Shown: positions 1 to 7,934 of the stretch, piece by piece
How the letters are laid out: the number at the start of each line of letters is the position of its first letter
Numbering within the stretch: the stretch's first letter is position 1
Assembly (NCBI GenBank): GCA_945487445.1
Contig: CALYTU010000012.1
Location: 1 to 22,359, forward strand
Length of the DNA: 22,359 nt
Direction: 5' to 3'
Origin: an uncultured Clostridia bacterium
GTDB lineage: Bacteria > Bacillota > Clostridia > Oscillospirales > Oscillospiraceae
Program-made: the position numbers and the translations under genes
Notes under the pieces: model-generated
What the model saw: only the letters and a program-made list of their open reading frames with translations
The model's database searches: none
What the model was told of the DNA's origin: nothing

Positions 1-19
1 CATAAATACTGGGGTTTTC

Positions 20-1516
20 TTACTTGTCGTTCGGTAAGGACTTCATTGTGGGGAAAAGCAATACGTCGCGAATGGCCGCGGAGTCGGTCAGAAGCATGCA
101 CAGGCGGTCGATGCCGTAGCCGATGCCGCCTGTGGGGGGCATGCCGATCTCCAGGGCATTCAGGAAATCCTCGTCGGTGGTATTGGCCTCCTCGTCGCCC
201 TTGGCCAGCTGTTCCTCCTGGGCGCGGAAGCGCTCACGCTGGTCAATGGGGTCGTTGAGTTCGGAATAGGCGTTGCACATTTCCCAGCCGTTCATGTACA
301 GCTCAAAGCGCTCCACATAGTCGGGATCGGTAGGCTTGCGCTTGGTCAGCGGTGAAATCTCCACGGGATGATCCATGATGAAGGTGGGCTGGAGCAGCTT
401 CTCTTCTACGAAGGTCTCGAAGAACAGGTTGAGAATGTCGCCCTTTCCGTGGCGGTCCTCATAGGCAATCCCGTGCGCCTTAGCAGCGGCGCGAGCCTCC
501 TCCAGGTTGTGAATCTCGTCAAAGTCCACGCCGGAATACTGCTTCACGGCCTCGCGGATGGTCAGGCGGGCAAAGGGCTTGGAGAGGTCCATTTCCACGC
601 CGTTATAGTTGATCACCGTAGTGTCGAGCACCTCTTGCGCCACATGGCGGAACATGTCCTCTGTCAGGTCCATCATGCCGTGGTAGTCGGTGTAGGCCTG
701 ATAGAGCTCCATAAGGGTAAACTCGGGATTGTGGCGCGTATCCATGCCCTCATTGCGGAAGACACGGCCGATCTCATAGACCTTTTCCAGGCCGCCGACG
801 ATCAGGCGCTTGAGATAGAGCTCCAGAGAGATGCGGAGCTTGAAGTCTTCATCCAGCGCGTTGAAGTGGGTGGTGAAGGGGCGGGCGGCCGCGCCGCCGG
901 CATTGGTGACCAGCATGGGCGTCTCGACTTCCAGGAAACCTCTCGCGTCCAAATAGCGGCGGATGCTGCTGAGGATCTGGGAGCGCTTGATGAAGGTGTC
1001 ACGAACGCCTTCGTTCATGATGAGATCGACGTAGCGCTGGCGATAGCGCAGGTCCGTATTCGTCAGGCCGTGGTACTTCTCGGGCAGGGGCTTCAGCGAC
1101 TTGGAGAGCAGGGTGACGGATTGCGTGCGGACCGAGATCTCGCCCCGCTGGGTGCGGAAAACGGGGCCTTCCACGCCCACGAGGTCGCCCACGTCCAGCT
1201 TGCGGCACGCGGAGAAGGCTTCCTCGCCCATTTCATCCACTTTGATATAGAGCTGGACGCGGCCGGAACGGTCCTGAAGGTCGGCGAAAATGGCCTTGCC
1301 CATGCCCCGCTTGGACATGATACGACCCGCCAGCCGGACGCGCTTCTCCTCAAATTCGTCAAAGCGATCCTTGATCTCCCGGGCGTGATGGGTCACATCG
1401 AACGTAGTAATCTGGAAGGGATCTTGTCCCTCCTGCTGCAATGCCTGCAGCTTCTCGCGACGAACGCGCACCTGATCGACCAGGGGCAGCTCCGCCTGGG
1501 GTACAAACTTCGCCAT
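20..1516 (-). CDS. lysS: Lysyl-tRNA synthetase, class II
   Basis: This 498-residue cytoplasmic enzyme attaches lysine to tRNA-Lys using ATP. An N-terminal OB-fold anticodon-binding domain spans about residues 60-145. The class II catalytic core follows, with motif 1 near 190-205 (RGFLEVETPML), motif 2 at about 253-267 (FRNEGMDTRHNPEFT) and motif 3 at about 464-476 (GIGYGIDRL). The length is normal for bacterial LysS and the gene is complete. The ATG at 1514-1516 follows an AAGGAGG ribosome binding site six bases upstream, which fixes the start. It lies 17 bp behind greA on the same strand, a pairing common in Firmicutes, so the two are probably cotranscribed from the promoter at 2067-2095. 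Only 19 bases remain beyond the stop in this window, so no terminator can be seen. Confidence 0.98.
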   Translation of the reverse strand: MAKFVPQAELPLVDQVRVRREKLQALQQEGQDPFQITTFDVTHHAREIKDRFDEFEEKRVRLAGRIMSKRGMGKAIFADLQDRSGRVQLYIKVDEMGEEAFSACRKLDVGDLVGVEGPVFRTQRGEISVRTQSVTLLSKSLKPLPEKYHGLTNTDLRYRQRYVDLIMNEGVRDTFIKRSQILSSIRRYLDARGFLEVETPMLVTNAGGAAARPFTTHFNALDEDFKLRISLELYLKRLIVGGLEKVYEIGRVFRNEGMDTRHNPEFTLMELYQAYTDYHGMMDLTEDMFRHVAQEVLDTTVINYNGVEMDLSKPFARLTIREAVKQYSGVDFDEIHNLEEARAAAKAHGIAYEDRHGKGDILNLFFETFVEEKLLQPTFIMDHPVEISPLTKRKPTDPDYVERFELYMNGWEMCNAYSELNDPIDQRERFRAQEEQLAKGDEEANTTDEDFLNALEIGMPPTGGIGYGIDRLCMLLTDSAAIRDVLLFPTMKSLPNDK

Positions 1517-1533
1517 GGTTCTTCCTCCTTCGC

Positions 1534-2022
1534 TTACTTTTCAACGGAAAGGATCTCGAACTGAAGCGTACCGACGGGGGCCTCCACTTCCACAGTATCG
1601 CCGACGGTCTTTCCGATCATGGCCCGACCGAAGGGCGAATCGTCGGAGATCCGGTGATTGATGGGGTCCGCTTCCTGGGAGCCCACGATGGCATAGAGCT
1701 CGGTCTCATCGAGCTCGATGTCGCGGACCTTGACCGTGCAGCCCAGGCCGACGTGGCCAGCGGTGGTTTCCGCCACGCCCTCCAGGCCGTCGTCGATGAT
1801 GACGGCGTGGGCCAGGATGTTTTCCACCTCGGCAATCCGTCCATAGAGCTGAGCCTGCTCGTTTTTGGCCTCGTCGTATTCGCTGTTCTCAGAAAGGTCG
1901 CCGAAGGAACGAGCCTCCTTCAGGTGCTCTGCGACCTCCTGCTCCCGGGTGGTCTTGAGATAGTGCAGTTCCTGCTCCAGCTCCCGGAGTCGGATGCTTG
2001 TGATTTTAAATTCCTTTGCCAT
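1534..2022 (-). CDS. greA: Transcription elongation factor GreA
   Basis: GreA (162 residues) inserts its coiled-coil hairpin into the secondary channel of RNA polymerase and stimulates cleavage of backtracked transcripts. The N-terminal coiled coil covers about residues 8-75. The hairpin tip reads GDLSENSEY, with the acidic residues D42 and E45 that correspond to the catalytic tip acids of E. coli GreA. The C-terminal FKBP-like domain ends with the conserved block SPFGRAMIGKTVGD. The length matches the family norm of about 158-160. The ATG at 2020-2022 has an AAAGGCGG-type ribosome binding site. It is the first gene of a greA-lysS unit with its own strong promoter. Confidence 0.98.
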   Translation of the reverse strand: MAKEFKITSIRLRELEQELHYLKTTREQEVAEHLKEARSFGDLSENSEYDEAKNEQAQLYGRIAEVENILAHAVIIDDGLEGVAETTAGHVGLGCTVKVRDIELDETELYAIVGSQEADPINHRISDDSPFGRAMIGKTVGDTVEVEAPVGTLQFEILSVEK

Positions 2023-2066
2023 GACACGTCCGCCTTTCTGCCAGGTATTTCATTTTTTGCCGATAT

Positions 2067-2095
2067 ATTATACTATTGTGTTATTCGTTTGTCAA
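2067..2095 (-). promoter_or_regulatory. Consensus sigma-A promoter for greA-lysS
   Basis: Read on the minus strand, a perfect -35 TTGACA (2090-2095) is separated by 17 bp from a perfect -10 TATAAT (2067-2072). Transcription would start near 2060, giving a leader of roughly 38 nt before the greA ATG. The -35 and part of the spacer lie inside the last codons of the upstream S41 peptidase gene (stop codon at 2081-2083). The perfect match fits a strong housekeeping promoter. Confidence 0.88.
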
Positions 2096-3382
2096 CACCG
2101 CAATCGCCTCCTGGAGCTGATCGTCCTCCTCTTTTTGCAGTCTGCCGTAGTAGAGATCCATCTGTTTTTCTTCCGTAAGTTCCACGACGTGATCCGGTGT
2201 GATTCCCTTGCCAACAAGACTGATGCCTTTGGGAGTGGTGTACTGGCCGACAGAGATATTGATGGCGGAACCGTCTTGCAGGCTGATTGCGGTCTGGAAG
2301 CGCCCCTTGCCATAGGTCTGAACACCAACAACGGCTGCGGCTTCGTACTCCTGCAGGGCGGCGGCGAAGAACTCGGCGGCGGAATAGGAGTCATAATTGA
2401 CCAGAACGGCCATAGGCATATTCAAAAAGTCGGCGTCGGAGCTGTCCACGCTCTCTTTTCCGCTGTAATCCACGCTCCGGAACAGCGGCCCCTCGGGAAG
2501 CAAATAGTCCAGCAGCTTTACCAGCTCGTGCTTGTAGCCGCCGGGATTGAAGCGGACGTCAAAGAGGATCGACTTCGCGTTTTGCGCCCGCGCGGCCTCA
2601 ATGGCGGCGATGGCGTCTTGTGCGGCATCCTGCTCGAAGTTTCGGATGCGGATATAGGCAATGCCGTCCTCCAACAGTTCCCAGGTGACGTTGACTGTCT
2701 TGATTCTGGCACGGGTGATGGTGTAGTCGCGCGCTTCGCCATCGCGGGAGACGGTGATGGTTACGTTGGTTCCCTCTTTCCCGCGGACACGGTTCTTGGT
2801 CTCGTTGATATCGAGGGCGTCCTCCGACCCATCCAGAACCGGGGTCCCCTCCACGGTCAGGATCACATCCCCGATCCGGAGCCCGGCCTCGAAGGCAGGG
2901 CTATCGGGTGTGACGTCCACGATCTCAACACCGGTATCCACGTGTTCCGGGGAGATGGTAACGCCGATGCCCACATAGGAGTTGGTGACGCTCTCCAAAT
3001 AGGAAGCGTATTCCTCGGCGGGGATATAGTAGCTCCACTCGTCGTCCAGTCCCTCGATCATACCGGCGGCCGCCGCGTCGGCCAGCTTGTCCTCGTCCAC
3101 GTCCCCGATGAAATAGAGGTCCACCTTGTCTTTGATTTGTGCAAGCTTGTTTTCCCAGACGTCCGTTTCCTGCGTTGGTTCGGGGGCCGGGGCGGAGGCG
3201 GGCCTGTGGACGAAATAAATCAGGAAACAGACCCAGAGGGTCACGAGCGACGCCAGCAGGGAGGCCAGAACGACGGGCCAGACGCGGGTCTTTGTTACGA
3301 CCCGCACAGGGGGCTGCGACCATGTCTCTTGACCGGGAGTGAATTGCGATTCATTTTGAGAGGCGTTATTGTTCAGTTCCAT
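2081..3382 (-). CDS. S41 family C-terminal processing peptidase (CtpA/CtpB-like), membrane anchored
   Basis: A 433-residue serine protease with a short cytoplasmic N-terminus, one transmembrane segment (about 34-58) and a proline/alanine-rich linker, so the protease lies outside the membrane. A PDZ domain spans about 133-215, with a GIGV entry loop. The S41 core holds the catalytic Ser-Lys dyad: S334 in NYDSYSAAEFF and K359 in YGKGRFQ. The 25-residue spacing is the same as in E. coli Prc. The family cuts exported proteins at or near their C-terminus. It is the last gene of the ftsE-ftsX-M23 block; B. subtilis likewise has ctpB next to ftsEX, which suggests a role in processing the hydrolase or other envelope proteins (inference). 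The ATG has GAGGA about eight bases upstream. The leader carries a palindrome (3413-3438). Confidence 0.93.
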   Translation of the reverse strand: MELNNNASQNESQFTPGQETWSQPPVRVVTKTRVWPVVLASLLASLVTLWVCFLIYFVHRPASAPAPEPTQETDVWENKLAQIKDKVDLYFIGDVDEDKLADAAAAGMIEGLDDEWSYYIPAEEYASYLESVTNSYVGIGVTISPEHVDTGVEIVDVTPDSPAFEAGLRIGDVILTVEGTPVLDGSEDALDINETKNRVRGKEGTNVTITVSRDGEARDYTITRARIKTVNVTWELLEDGIAYIRIRNFEQDAAQDAIAAIEAARAQNAKSILFDVRFNPGGYKHELVKLLDYLLPEGPLFRSVDYSGKESVDSSDADFLNMPMAVLVNYDSYSAAEFFAAALQEYEAAAVVGVQTYGKGRFQTAISLQDGSAINISVGQYTTPKGISLVGKGITPDHVVELTEEKQMDLYYGRLQKEEDDQLQEAIAVLTNE

Positions 3383-3407
3383 ATCAAGTCCTCGATTATT
3401 TCAGAAT

Positions 3408-3443
3408 ATGCCGATAGGACGAGCAAGCTCGTCCTATCATGCC
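3408..3443. repeat. 26-bp perfect palindrome flanked by a 5-bp direct repeat
   Basis: Two 12-bp arms, GATAGGACGAGC (3413-3424) and GCTCGTCCTATC (3427-3438), are separated by AA. Directly outside lie two copies of ATGCC (3408-3412 and 3439-3443), as expected of a target-site duplication. The element sits in the 111-bp gap between the M23 gene stop and the S41 gene start. No T-run follows on either strand, so it is not an ordinary intrinsic terminator. It may act as an mRNA stabiliser or be a small mobile palindrome. Confidence 0.8.
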
Positions 3444-3457
3444 GCGCGGGTCACAAG

Positions 3458-3466
3458 ATTATACCA
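3458..3466 (-). promoter_or_regulatory. Possible extended -10 promoter for the S41 peptidase gene
   Basis: On the minus strand the sequence reads TGGTATAAT, an extended -10 (TGn plus TATAAT). No convincing -35 is seen 16-18 bp upstream. Transcription would start near 3451 and place the 26-bp palindrome near the 5' end of a leader of about 69 nt. This would give the protease gene some expression independent of ftsEX. Confidence 0.45.
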
Positions 3467-3493
3467 TGATCCGATCAAACGACTGAAATCGTT

Positions 3494-4837
3494 TCAGGGC
3501 AGATAATTCCTGGGATTGACCAGCGAGCCGTTGTAGTACATGGTCAGGTGCAGGTGGGGGCCGGTGGACCAGCCTGTGCTGCCCACATAGCCAATTACCT
3601 CGCCCCGGGTGACATATTGTCCCGGACTGACGGTGTAGCGAATCATGTGTCCGTAGAGCGTGGAGAAGCCGTTGCCGTGGTTGATGACCACGTGGTAGCC
3701 GTAGGCTGTGCCGTAGGTGGCGGTGGTGACGGTGCCGGAGGCGCAGGCATAGATGGGAGAGCCGTAACCGGCGCCGATGTCCATGCCGCTGTGGTTACTG
3801 TAAACGCCGGTGATGGGGTGGTAGCGGGGACCGAATTGACAGGTGATGTTTCGGCTCGTGCAGGGCCAGCTGAAGCCGTAGCGGCTGACCGTAGACACGG
3901 AGCCGGAGCCGCTGCTTGCCGAACTGCCGGAAGACGAGCCGCTGCCGGAAGAATTTCCGCCGCCGGAGGCACTGCTCTGACGCCTGGCGGCCGCCGCTGC
4001 AGCGGCGGCGGCACGGGCCTTGGCTGCCGCCTCGGCCTCTTTCCGCGCCTTTTCCTCTGCGGAGACAGCCTCCCGGTACTTGGCCTCCTGCGTGGCAATC
4101 TGGGCCAGCAGGGACTCCTTCTGGCTGTCGTATTTCGCCTCAGCCGCCACATAGGCGTCATGATCCGCCATCAGCTCCGCCATCAGAGCGTCGGCCTCGG
4201 CACGCTGCGTCTCAAGCTGGTTCTCTTCGTCAGCCAGGGACTCCTTGGCCTCCTCCATTTCCACCTTCTCGGCGGCCAGATCCTGGCGGGTGGTCTCGAT
4301 CTGCTGCGCCACCTGCTGGATGCGGTCGATCATGCTCGCGTCAGAGTGGGCGATTTCATTGATCATATCCACGCGGTCAAGCAAGTCGGCAAAGCTGCTG
4401 GCCTTGAAGAGAATGGACCAGTAAGTAAGCTTGCCATTTTCCTCCATGGAGCGGATCCTGGCCTTGTAACGCGCGTTGAGTTCGTCCCGCTGGGAAAGCG
4501 CGTCGTTGAGCTCATTCTGCTTTTCAGCGATCAGGAGATTGTACTCCTGAATCTGCTCATTCTTGTTTTCGATGGAGTCCTGAGTCAGCTTGATCTGTTG
4601 ATCAATCTGGTTTTTCCTGCCAACGAGGTCATGAATATCGGACTCGTTGGCTGCCTTCTGCTGCTGGATCTCCTTCTGCTGGGCCGAAATGGCCTGCTCC
4701 TGTGTTTTTAGCGCCTCAATTCGTGCCTTGATGGTGCTGGAGCTCTCCGCAAAGGCGGAAAAGATGAAGCCACCCACCATCAGAAGGGCCAGAAGCCCGG
4801 CAATGGCGGCGACAATCACACGTCGATACTTGTACAT
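3494..4837 (-). CDS. Secreted coiled-coil M23 peptidoglycan endopeptidase (FtsEX-partner, EnvC-like)
   Basis: A 447-residue exported hydrolase. A signal peptide (1-30, ending FSAFA) is followed by two long coiled-coil stretches (about 32-135 and 165-275) around a short globular linker. Then come an alanine-rich segment, a Ser/Gly-rich linker (about 287-318) and a C-terminal M23/LytM domain (about 325-447). The zinc and catalytic motifs are intact: H349 and D353 in NHSGMDIGAG, H397 in YGHM, and H428/H430 in GPHLHL, so it should be active. The ATG at 4835-4837 is chosen over an upstream in-frame start at 4879 because AAGGAGG lies five bases before it and the signal peptide begins there. Its position 65 bp after ftsX and its architecture match hydrolases such as EnvC, PcsB and CwlO, whose coiled coils contact FtsX. 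Cleavage of peptide crosslinks at the septum is inferred. Confidence 0.94.
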   Translation of the reverse strand: MYKYRRVIVAAIAGLLALLMVGGFIFSAFAESSSTIKARIEALKTQEQAISAQQKEIQQQKAANESDIHDLVGRKNQIDQQIKLTQDSIENKNEQIQEYNLLIAEKQNELNDALSQRDELNARYKARIRSMEENGKLTYWSILFKASSFADLLDRVDMINEIAHSDASMIDRIQQVAQQIETTRQDLAAEKVEMEEAKESLADEENQLETQRAEADALMAELMADHDAYVAAEAKYDSQKESLLAQIATQEAKYREAVSAEEKARKEAEAAAKARAAAAAAAAARRQSSASGGGNSSGSGSSSGSSASSGSGSVSTVSRYGFSWPCTSRNITCQFGPRYHPITGVYSNHSGMDIGAGYGSPIYACASGTVTTATYGTAYGYHVVINHGNGFSTLYGHMIRYTVSPGQYVTRGEVIGYVGSTGWSTGPHLHLTMYYNGSLVNPRNYLP

Positions 4838-4902
4838 GGCTGCCTCCTTATGATTACTGTCCTTTGAGCTGCTGCGCAAATGACAAACACGCTTTGCTTC
4901 GG

Positions 4903-5793
4903 TTATACATCGAGGAATTTACGGATGGACATCACGGAGCCAAACACACCGACAAACAGGCCAACCGCGCCGAAGGTGACGGCCGTGAGCAAAAGCACCT
5001 GCTCGAACGGAACCAGCTTCAGCAGCTGCAGGCTTTGAACCTCGGAAATCCGTTTATCCAGGAAATCGTAGAGCCCCCATTCGAGGAAGAAGGCCACGGC
5101 ACCGGAGATGGATCCGATCACAAAGCCCTCCACGAAGTATGGGAAACGGATGAAGCGGTTTGTGGCTCCGATCATCTTCATGATGGCGATCTCGTCCCGT
5201 CGGTCGTACATGGCAAGCTTGATGGTGTTGGAGATCATGAAGAGCGAGACCACCAGCAGAACGACGATAATCGCAGCGGAGGCCAAGTTCAGCACTTTTT
5301 GGATGGTGGTAAAGCCCTTTGCCAGTTCGCTCCTCGCCCGGACCTTGACCACGCCCTGAATCTGCTCCAGAGCCGTTACCGTCTCGTCCATTTTGGAGTT
5401 GTCCTCCAGCGTGATCTCAAAGCGATCCCGGAAGGTGGAGGAGTCGATGCCCTCATAAGCCTCGCCGCCGCCCTCCTGCCGGATGAAGCGTTCTCCCGCT
5501 TCCTCCCGGGAGATGAACACCGCCTCACGGACGTTTTTCAACAGGTTGATCCTGGAGCCGACGGACTTTGCCTCGGCGGTGTCGTAGGTTTCTTCCACGT
5601 AGGCCAGGACTCGGTTCTGCTGCTCCATATCCGAGACAAAAATGCTCAGATTGTAAATGAGGAGGGAAAAGCTGCTGATGATGACGAGGCAGGCTACTGT
5701 GACGCACACGGCTGCAAACGACATGAAGCCGTGGGTATACATGTTGCGGACGCCCTCTTTAAAGAGGTATCCCATTTTTCTAAGTCTCTTCAT
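4903..5793 (-). CDS. ftsX: Cell division protein FtsX
   Basis: The 296-residue membrane subunit of the FtsEX complex. A basic N-terminus precedes TM1 (about 23-50), and an extracellular domain of about 115 residues (51-165) is the expected docking site for the coiled coil of the neighbouring hydrolase. Three further membrane segments follow at about 169-190, 215-238 and 262-288. A conserved cytoplasmic stretch, RRDEIAIMKMIGAT (198-211), lies after TM2 and is typical of the FtsX/MacB permease fold. The start codon lies inside the end of ftsE (14-bp overlap) with only a weak ribosome binding site, so translation is probably coupled to ftsE. FtsEX does not transport a substrate; it passes ATPase conformational changes to peptidoglycan hydrolases. 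Confidence 0.97.
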   Translation of the reverse strand: MKRLRKMGYLFKEGVRNMYTHGFMSFAAVCVTVACLVIISSFSLLIYNLSIFVSDMEQQNRVLAYVEETYDTAEAKSVGSRINLLKNVREAVFISREEAGERFIRQEGGGEAYEGIDSSTFRDRFEITLEDNSKMDETVTALEQIQGVVKVRARSELAKGFTTIQKVLNLASAAIIVVLLVVSLFMISNTIKLAMYDRRDEIAIMKMIGATNRFIRFPYFVEGFVIGSISGAVAFFLEWGLYDFLDKRISEVQSLQLLKLVPFEQVLLLTAVTFGAVGLFVGVFGSVMSIRKFLDV

Positions 5794-6469
5794 TGATATA
5801 ATACCCGTCCATTCCGTCGTTGATGACCCTGCCGTCTTTGATGGCGATGACCCGTTTCGTGAAGCGGTTGACCAGCTCCTGTTCGTGGGTGACGACCATG
5901 ACGGTCGTCCCCAGGGCGTTGATCGACTCCAGGAGCATCATGATCTCGTAGGAGCGCTGGGGATCCAGGTTGCCGGTGGGCTCGTCGGCCACGATCATGG
6001 CCGGATTGTTCACCAGGGCGCGGGCAATGGCTACGCGCTGCTGCTCGCCGCCGGAGAGCTCATGGGGCAGGCGGCGGCCCCGATTCTCCAACCCCACAAG
6101 GTCGAGAACATAGGGAACGCGGGCCGTGATCTCCCGACTCGAAGCGCCAACGATGCGCATGCCGTAGGCGATGTTTTCAAATACGCTCTTGTTTTCGATC
6201 AGGCGGAAATCCTGGAAGATGACGCCGACAGTGCGGCGCATGTAGGGGATCTGGCGCTTTTTGATGGTCTCAAGCTTATAGCCGTTGACCTCAATGGAGC
6301 CGGAGGTGGGCTCGAGCTCCGCGGTCAGAAGCTTGATGATGGTGGACTTGCCGGAACCGGAGGGACCCACCAGGAATACAAACTCCCCGTCGTCTATGTG
6401 CAGGCTCACGCCCTCGATGGCGCGGTTGCCGGCCTCATAGACCTTGGTGACGTTTCTGAATTCAATCAT
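5780..6469 (-). CDS. ftsE: Cell division ATP-binding protein FtsE
   Basis: A 229-residue ABC ATPase that pairs with FtsX. All motifs are intact: Walker A GPSGSGKST (35-43), Q-loop Q86, signature LSGGEQQR (138-145), Walker B MIVADEP (158-164) and switch H195. The length equals the family norm. The ATG at 6467-6469 follows AGGAG. No good promoter is seen in the 85 bp between it and the upstream regulator gene, so the gene probably shares that regulator's transcript. The stop codon overlaps the ftsX start. Confidence 0.98.
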   Translation of the reverse strand: MIEFRNVTKVYEAGNRAIEGVSLHIDDGEFVFLVGPSGSGKSTIIKLLTAELEPTSGSIEVNGYKLETIKKRQIPYMRRTVGVIFQDFRLIENKSVFENIAYGMRIVGASSREITARVPYVLDLVGLENRGRRLPHELSGGEQQRVAIARALVNNPAMIVADEPTGNLDPQRSYEIMMLLESINALGTTVMVVTHEQELVNRFTKRVIAIKDGRVINDGMDGYYINEET

Positions 6470-6554
6470 AAGATTCTCCTATTATCTGGTTCAACTTGCC
6501 GGGGACGCTGAAGGGGCACGCACCGCGCGCGGCGGCGGGCTGTCCGGCACAGGG

Positions 6555-7649
6555 TCAAAACATCTTGTTGTCCCGGGAGGACAGATATTTCTTGACCATC
6601 AGCGCCACCTTGAAGATGATGGCGTGATCAAACTCGCGGAGATCCAGACCCGTGAGCTTCTTGATTTTCTCCAGCCGGTAGACCAGGGTGTTGCGGTGGA
6701 CGAAGAGCTTGCGGGAGGTCTCGGAGACGTTGAGGTTGTTCTCAAAGAATTTGTTGATGGTGAAAAGCGTCTCCTGGTCAAGGGTGTCAATGGAGTTTTT
6801 CTTGAAGACCTCGTCCAAGAAGATCTCACACAGGGTCGTGGGGAGCTGATAGATCAGGCGGCCGATCCCGAGGTTTTCGTAGGTGATGACGGTCTTCTCG
6901 GTATCAAAGACCTTGCCGACCTCAATGGCCACCTGAGCTTCCTTGTAGGAATCGGCCAGCTCCCGCAAGTGGTCCGCCATGCCTCCGATCCCGATGATGG
7001 TCTTGACAAAGATCTGGCTCTTGAGCGTCTCTTCCATCGTGGAAGCCAGCTTCAGCAGCTCAGACTGCTCCACCTCGGCGTTGACGGACTTAACCACGGC
7101 AATGTCAGTCTCATTGACGGAGATCACGAAATCCTGTTGGCGGTCGGGAAAGAGGCTCTGCAGCACGTCCACGGCGCCCACGTCCACACTGCCGACCTGA
7201 CGGACCAGAAAGACGGTGTGCTTCTGATCCGCGGCGAAATGGAGCTCCTTGGCGCGGATGTAGATGTCGCCGGGGAGAATATTGTCGGTGATAATGTTCT
7301 TGACAAAGGTCGCTTTGTCATGCTTCTCCTCATAATAGATCTTGGTGCAGTTGAGTGCCACCTGCGCCATCAGACAAAGACTGTGTGCCATGTCGTCGTC
7401 GCCGTCTACGAAAACGGCAAAGTCAAAGCTGCTGCCGTAGCTGGTCAATGCTTTGACGGTTTTGCCTGAGAAATGTACGGCCTGATCCTCAGACAGGGCG
7501 ACGACGCGGGCCAGCTTGGGGAGCCTAGCGCCAACCTGCTCTCCGTCGGTGCAGGCAACAACAGTACCCTCGACGTCAATCACGCCGAGCTGGCGGTCGG
7601 TAGCGGCCTTCATTTGTTGGATCACGTCGGAAAAGAGATGATTCGTCAT
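6555..7649 (-). CDS. CdaR/PucR-family helix-turn-helix transcriptional regulator
   Basis: A 364-residue cytoplasmic regulator. The C-terminal 60 residues (about 296-353) form the PucR-type helix-turn-helix, with the hallmark run LFVHRNTLVYRLEKIKKLTG and a following D/E-rich helix. The N-terminal 110 residues (VIDVEGTVVACTD) resemble the sensory domains of CdaR-type sugar-diacid regulators, and a GGDEF-like central domain typical of this family fills about 130-260. The ligand cannot be told from sequence. The ATG at 7647-7649 is preferred to the GTG at 7653-7655 because AGGAG lies nine bases before the ATG but only three before the GTG. It has its own promoter (7699-7727) and probably leads the ftsEX-M23-S41 unit, so it may control the division genes or simply ride with them. 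Confidence 0.9.
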   Translation of the reverse strand: MTNHLFSDVIQQMKAATDRQLGVIDVEGTVVACTDGEQVGARLPKLARVVALSEDQAVHFSGKTVKALTSYGSSFDFAVFVDGDDDMAHSLCLMAQVALNCTKIYYEEKHDKATFVKNIITDNILPGDIYIRAKELHFAADQKHTVFLVRQVGSVDVGAVDVLQSLFPDRQQDFVISVNETDIAVVKSVNAEVEQSELLKLASTMEETLKSQIFVKTIIGIGGMADHLRELADSYKEAQVAIEVGKVFDTEKTVITYENLGIGRLIYQLPTTLCEIFLDEVFKKNSIDTLDQETLFTINKFFENNLNVSETSRKLFVHRNTLVYRLEKIKKLTGLDLREFDHAIIFKVALMVKKYLSSRDNKMF

Positions 7650-7698
7650 ATACACGCACTCCTGTCAGTGTGATGGTTTTGTACAACATCTGGCTTTT

Positions 7699-7727
7699 AT
7701 CATACCCGATCTTTCTCCGTTTTGCAA
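7699..7727 (-). promoter_or_regulatory. Sigma-A-type promoter for the CdaR-like regulator (and probably ftsEX)
   Basis: On the minus strand, -35 TTGCAA (7722-7727), a 17-bp spacer and -10 TATGAT (7699-7704). The start site would fall near 7692, giving a leader of about 42 nt. It is the only good promoter found upstream of ftsE, so it may drive the whole 7649-to-2081 block. Confidence 0.7.
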
Positions 7728-7737
7728 GAGCATTTTG

Positions 7738-7840
7738 GTGTTTTCTTTGAAAAAACACGGAGTATTTTATGCAAAAACACAAAAAATCCGGCGATATGGC
7801 TAATTTCGGCCGTGATACATGGAATTGTTTTTTGTGTTTT
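7738..7840. repeat. Cluster of AAAACAC / GTGTTTT inverted repeats
   Basis: Four copies of one heptamer occur in 103 bp of AT-rich DNA: GTGTTTT at 7738-7744 and 7834-7840, AAAACAC at 7752-7758 and 7774-7780. The first pair forms a 7-bp stem with a 7-base loop. The outer pair extends to a 13-bp perfect inverted repeat (AAAACACAAAAAA at 7774-7786 with its complement at 7828-7840) around a 41-base loop. The cluster begins about 10 bp upstream of the -35 of the regulator promoter, so the heptamers are candidate operators. The same DNA is downstream of rsuA and may also stop its transcription. The rest of the 7650-7934 gap shows no gene. Confidence 0.6.
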
Positions 7841-7934
7841 CGTCAACATGATCGTTTGTGGATTTTGTACAGAACACTTCCAGTTCCACCCGGAAAGGAG
7901 ACTCGCGGCATCCGGCGCGATTCAGCGGAAGGGA

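Noticed and set aside
3483..3497. CTGAAA-TCG-TTTCAG hairpin at the M23 gene stop as a terminator
   Set aside because: The stem is six AT-rich bp with no T-run. It is too weak to support transcription termination.
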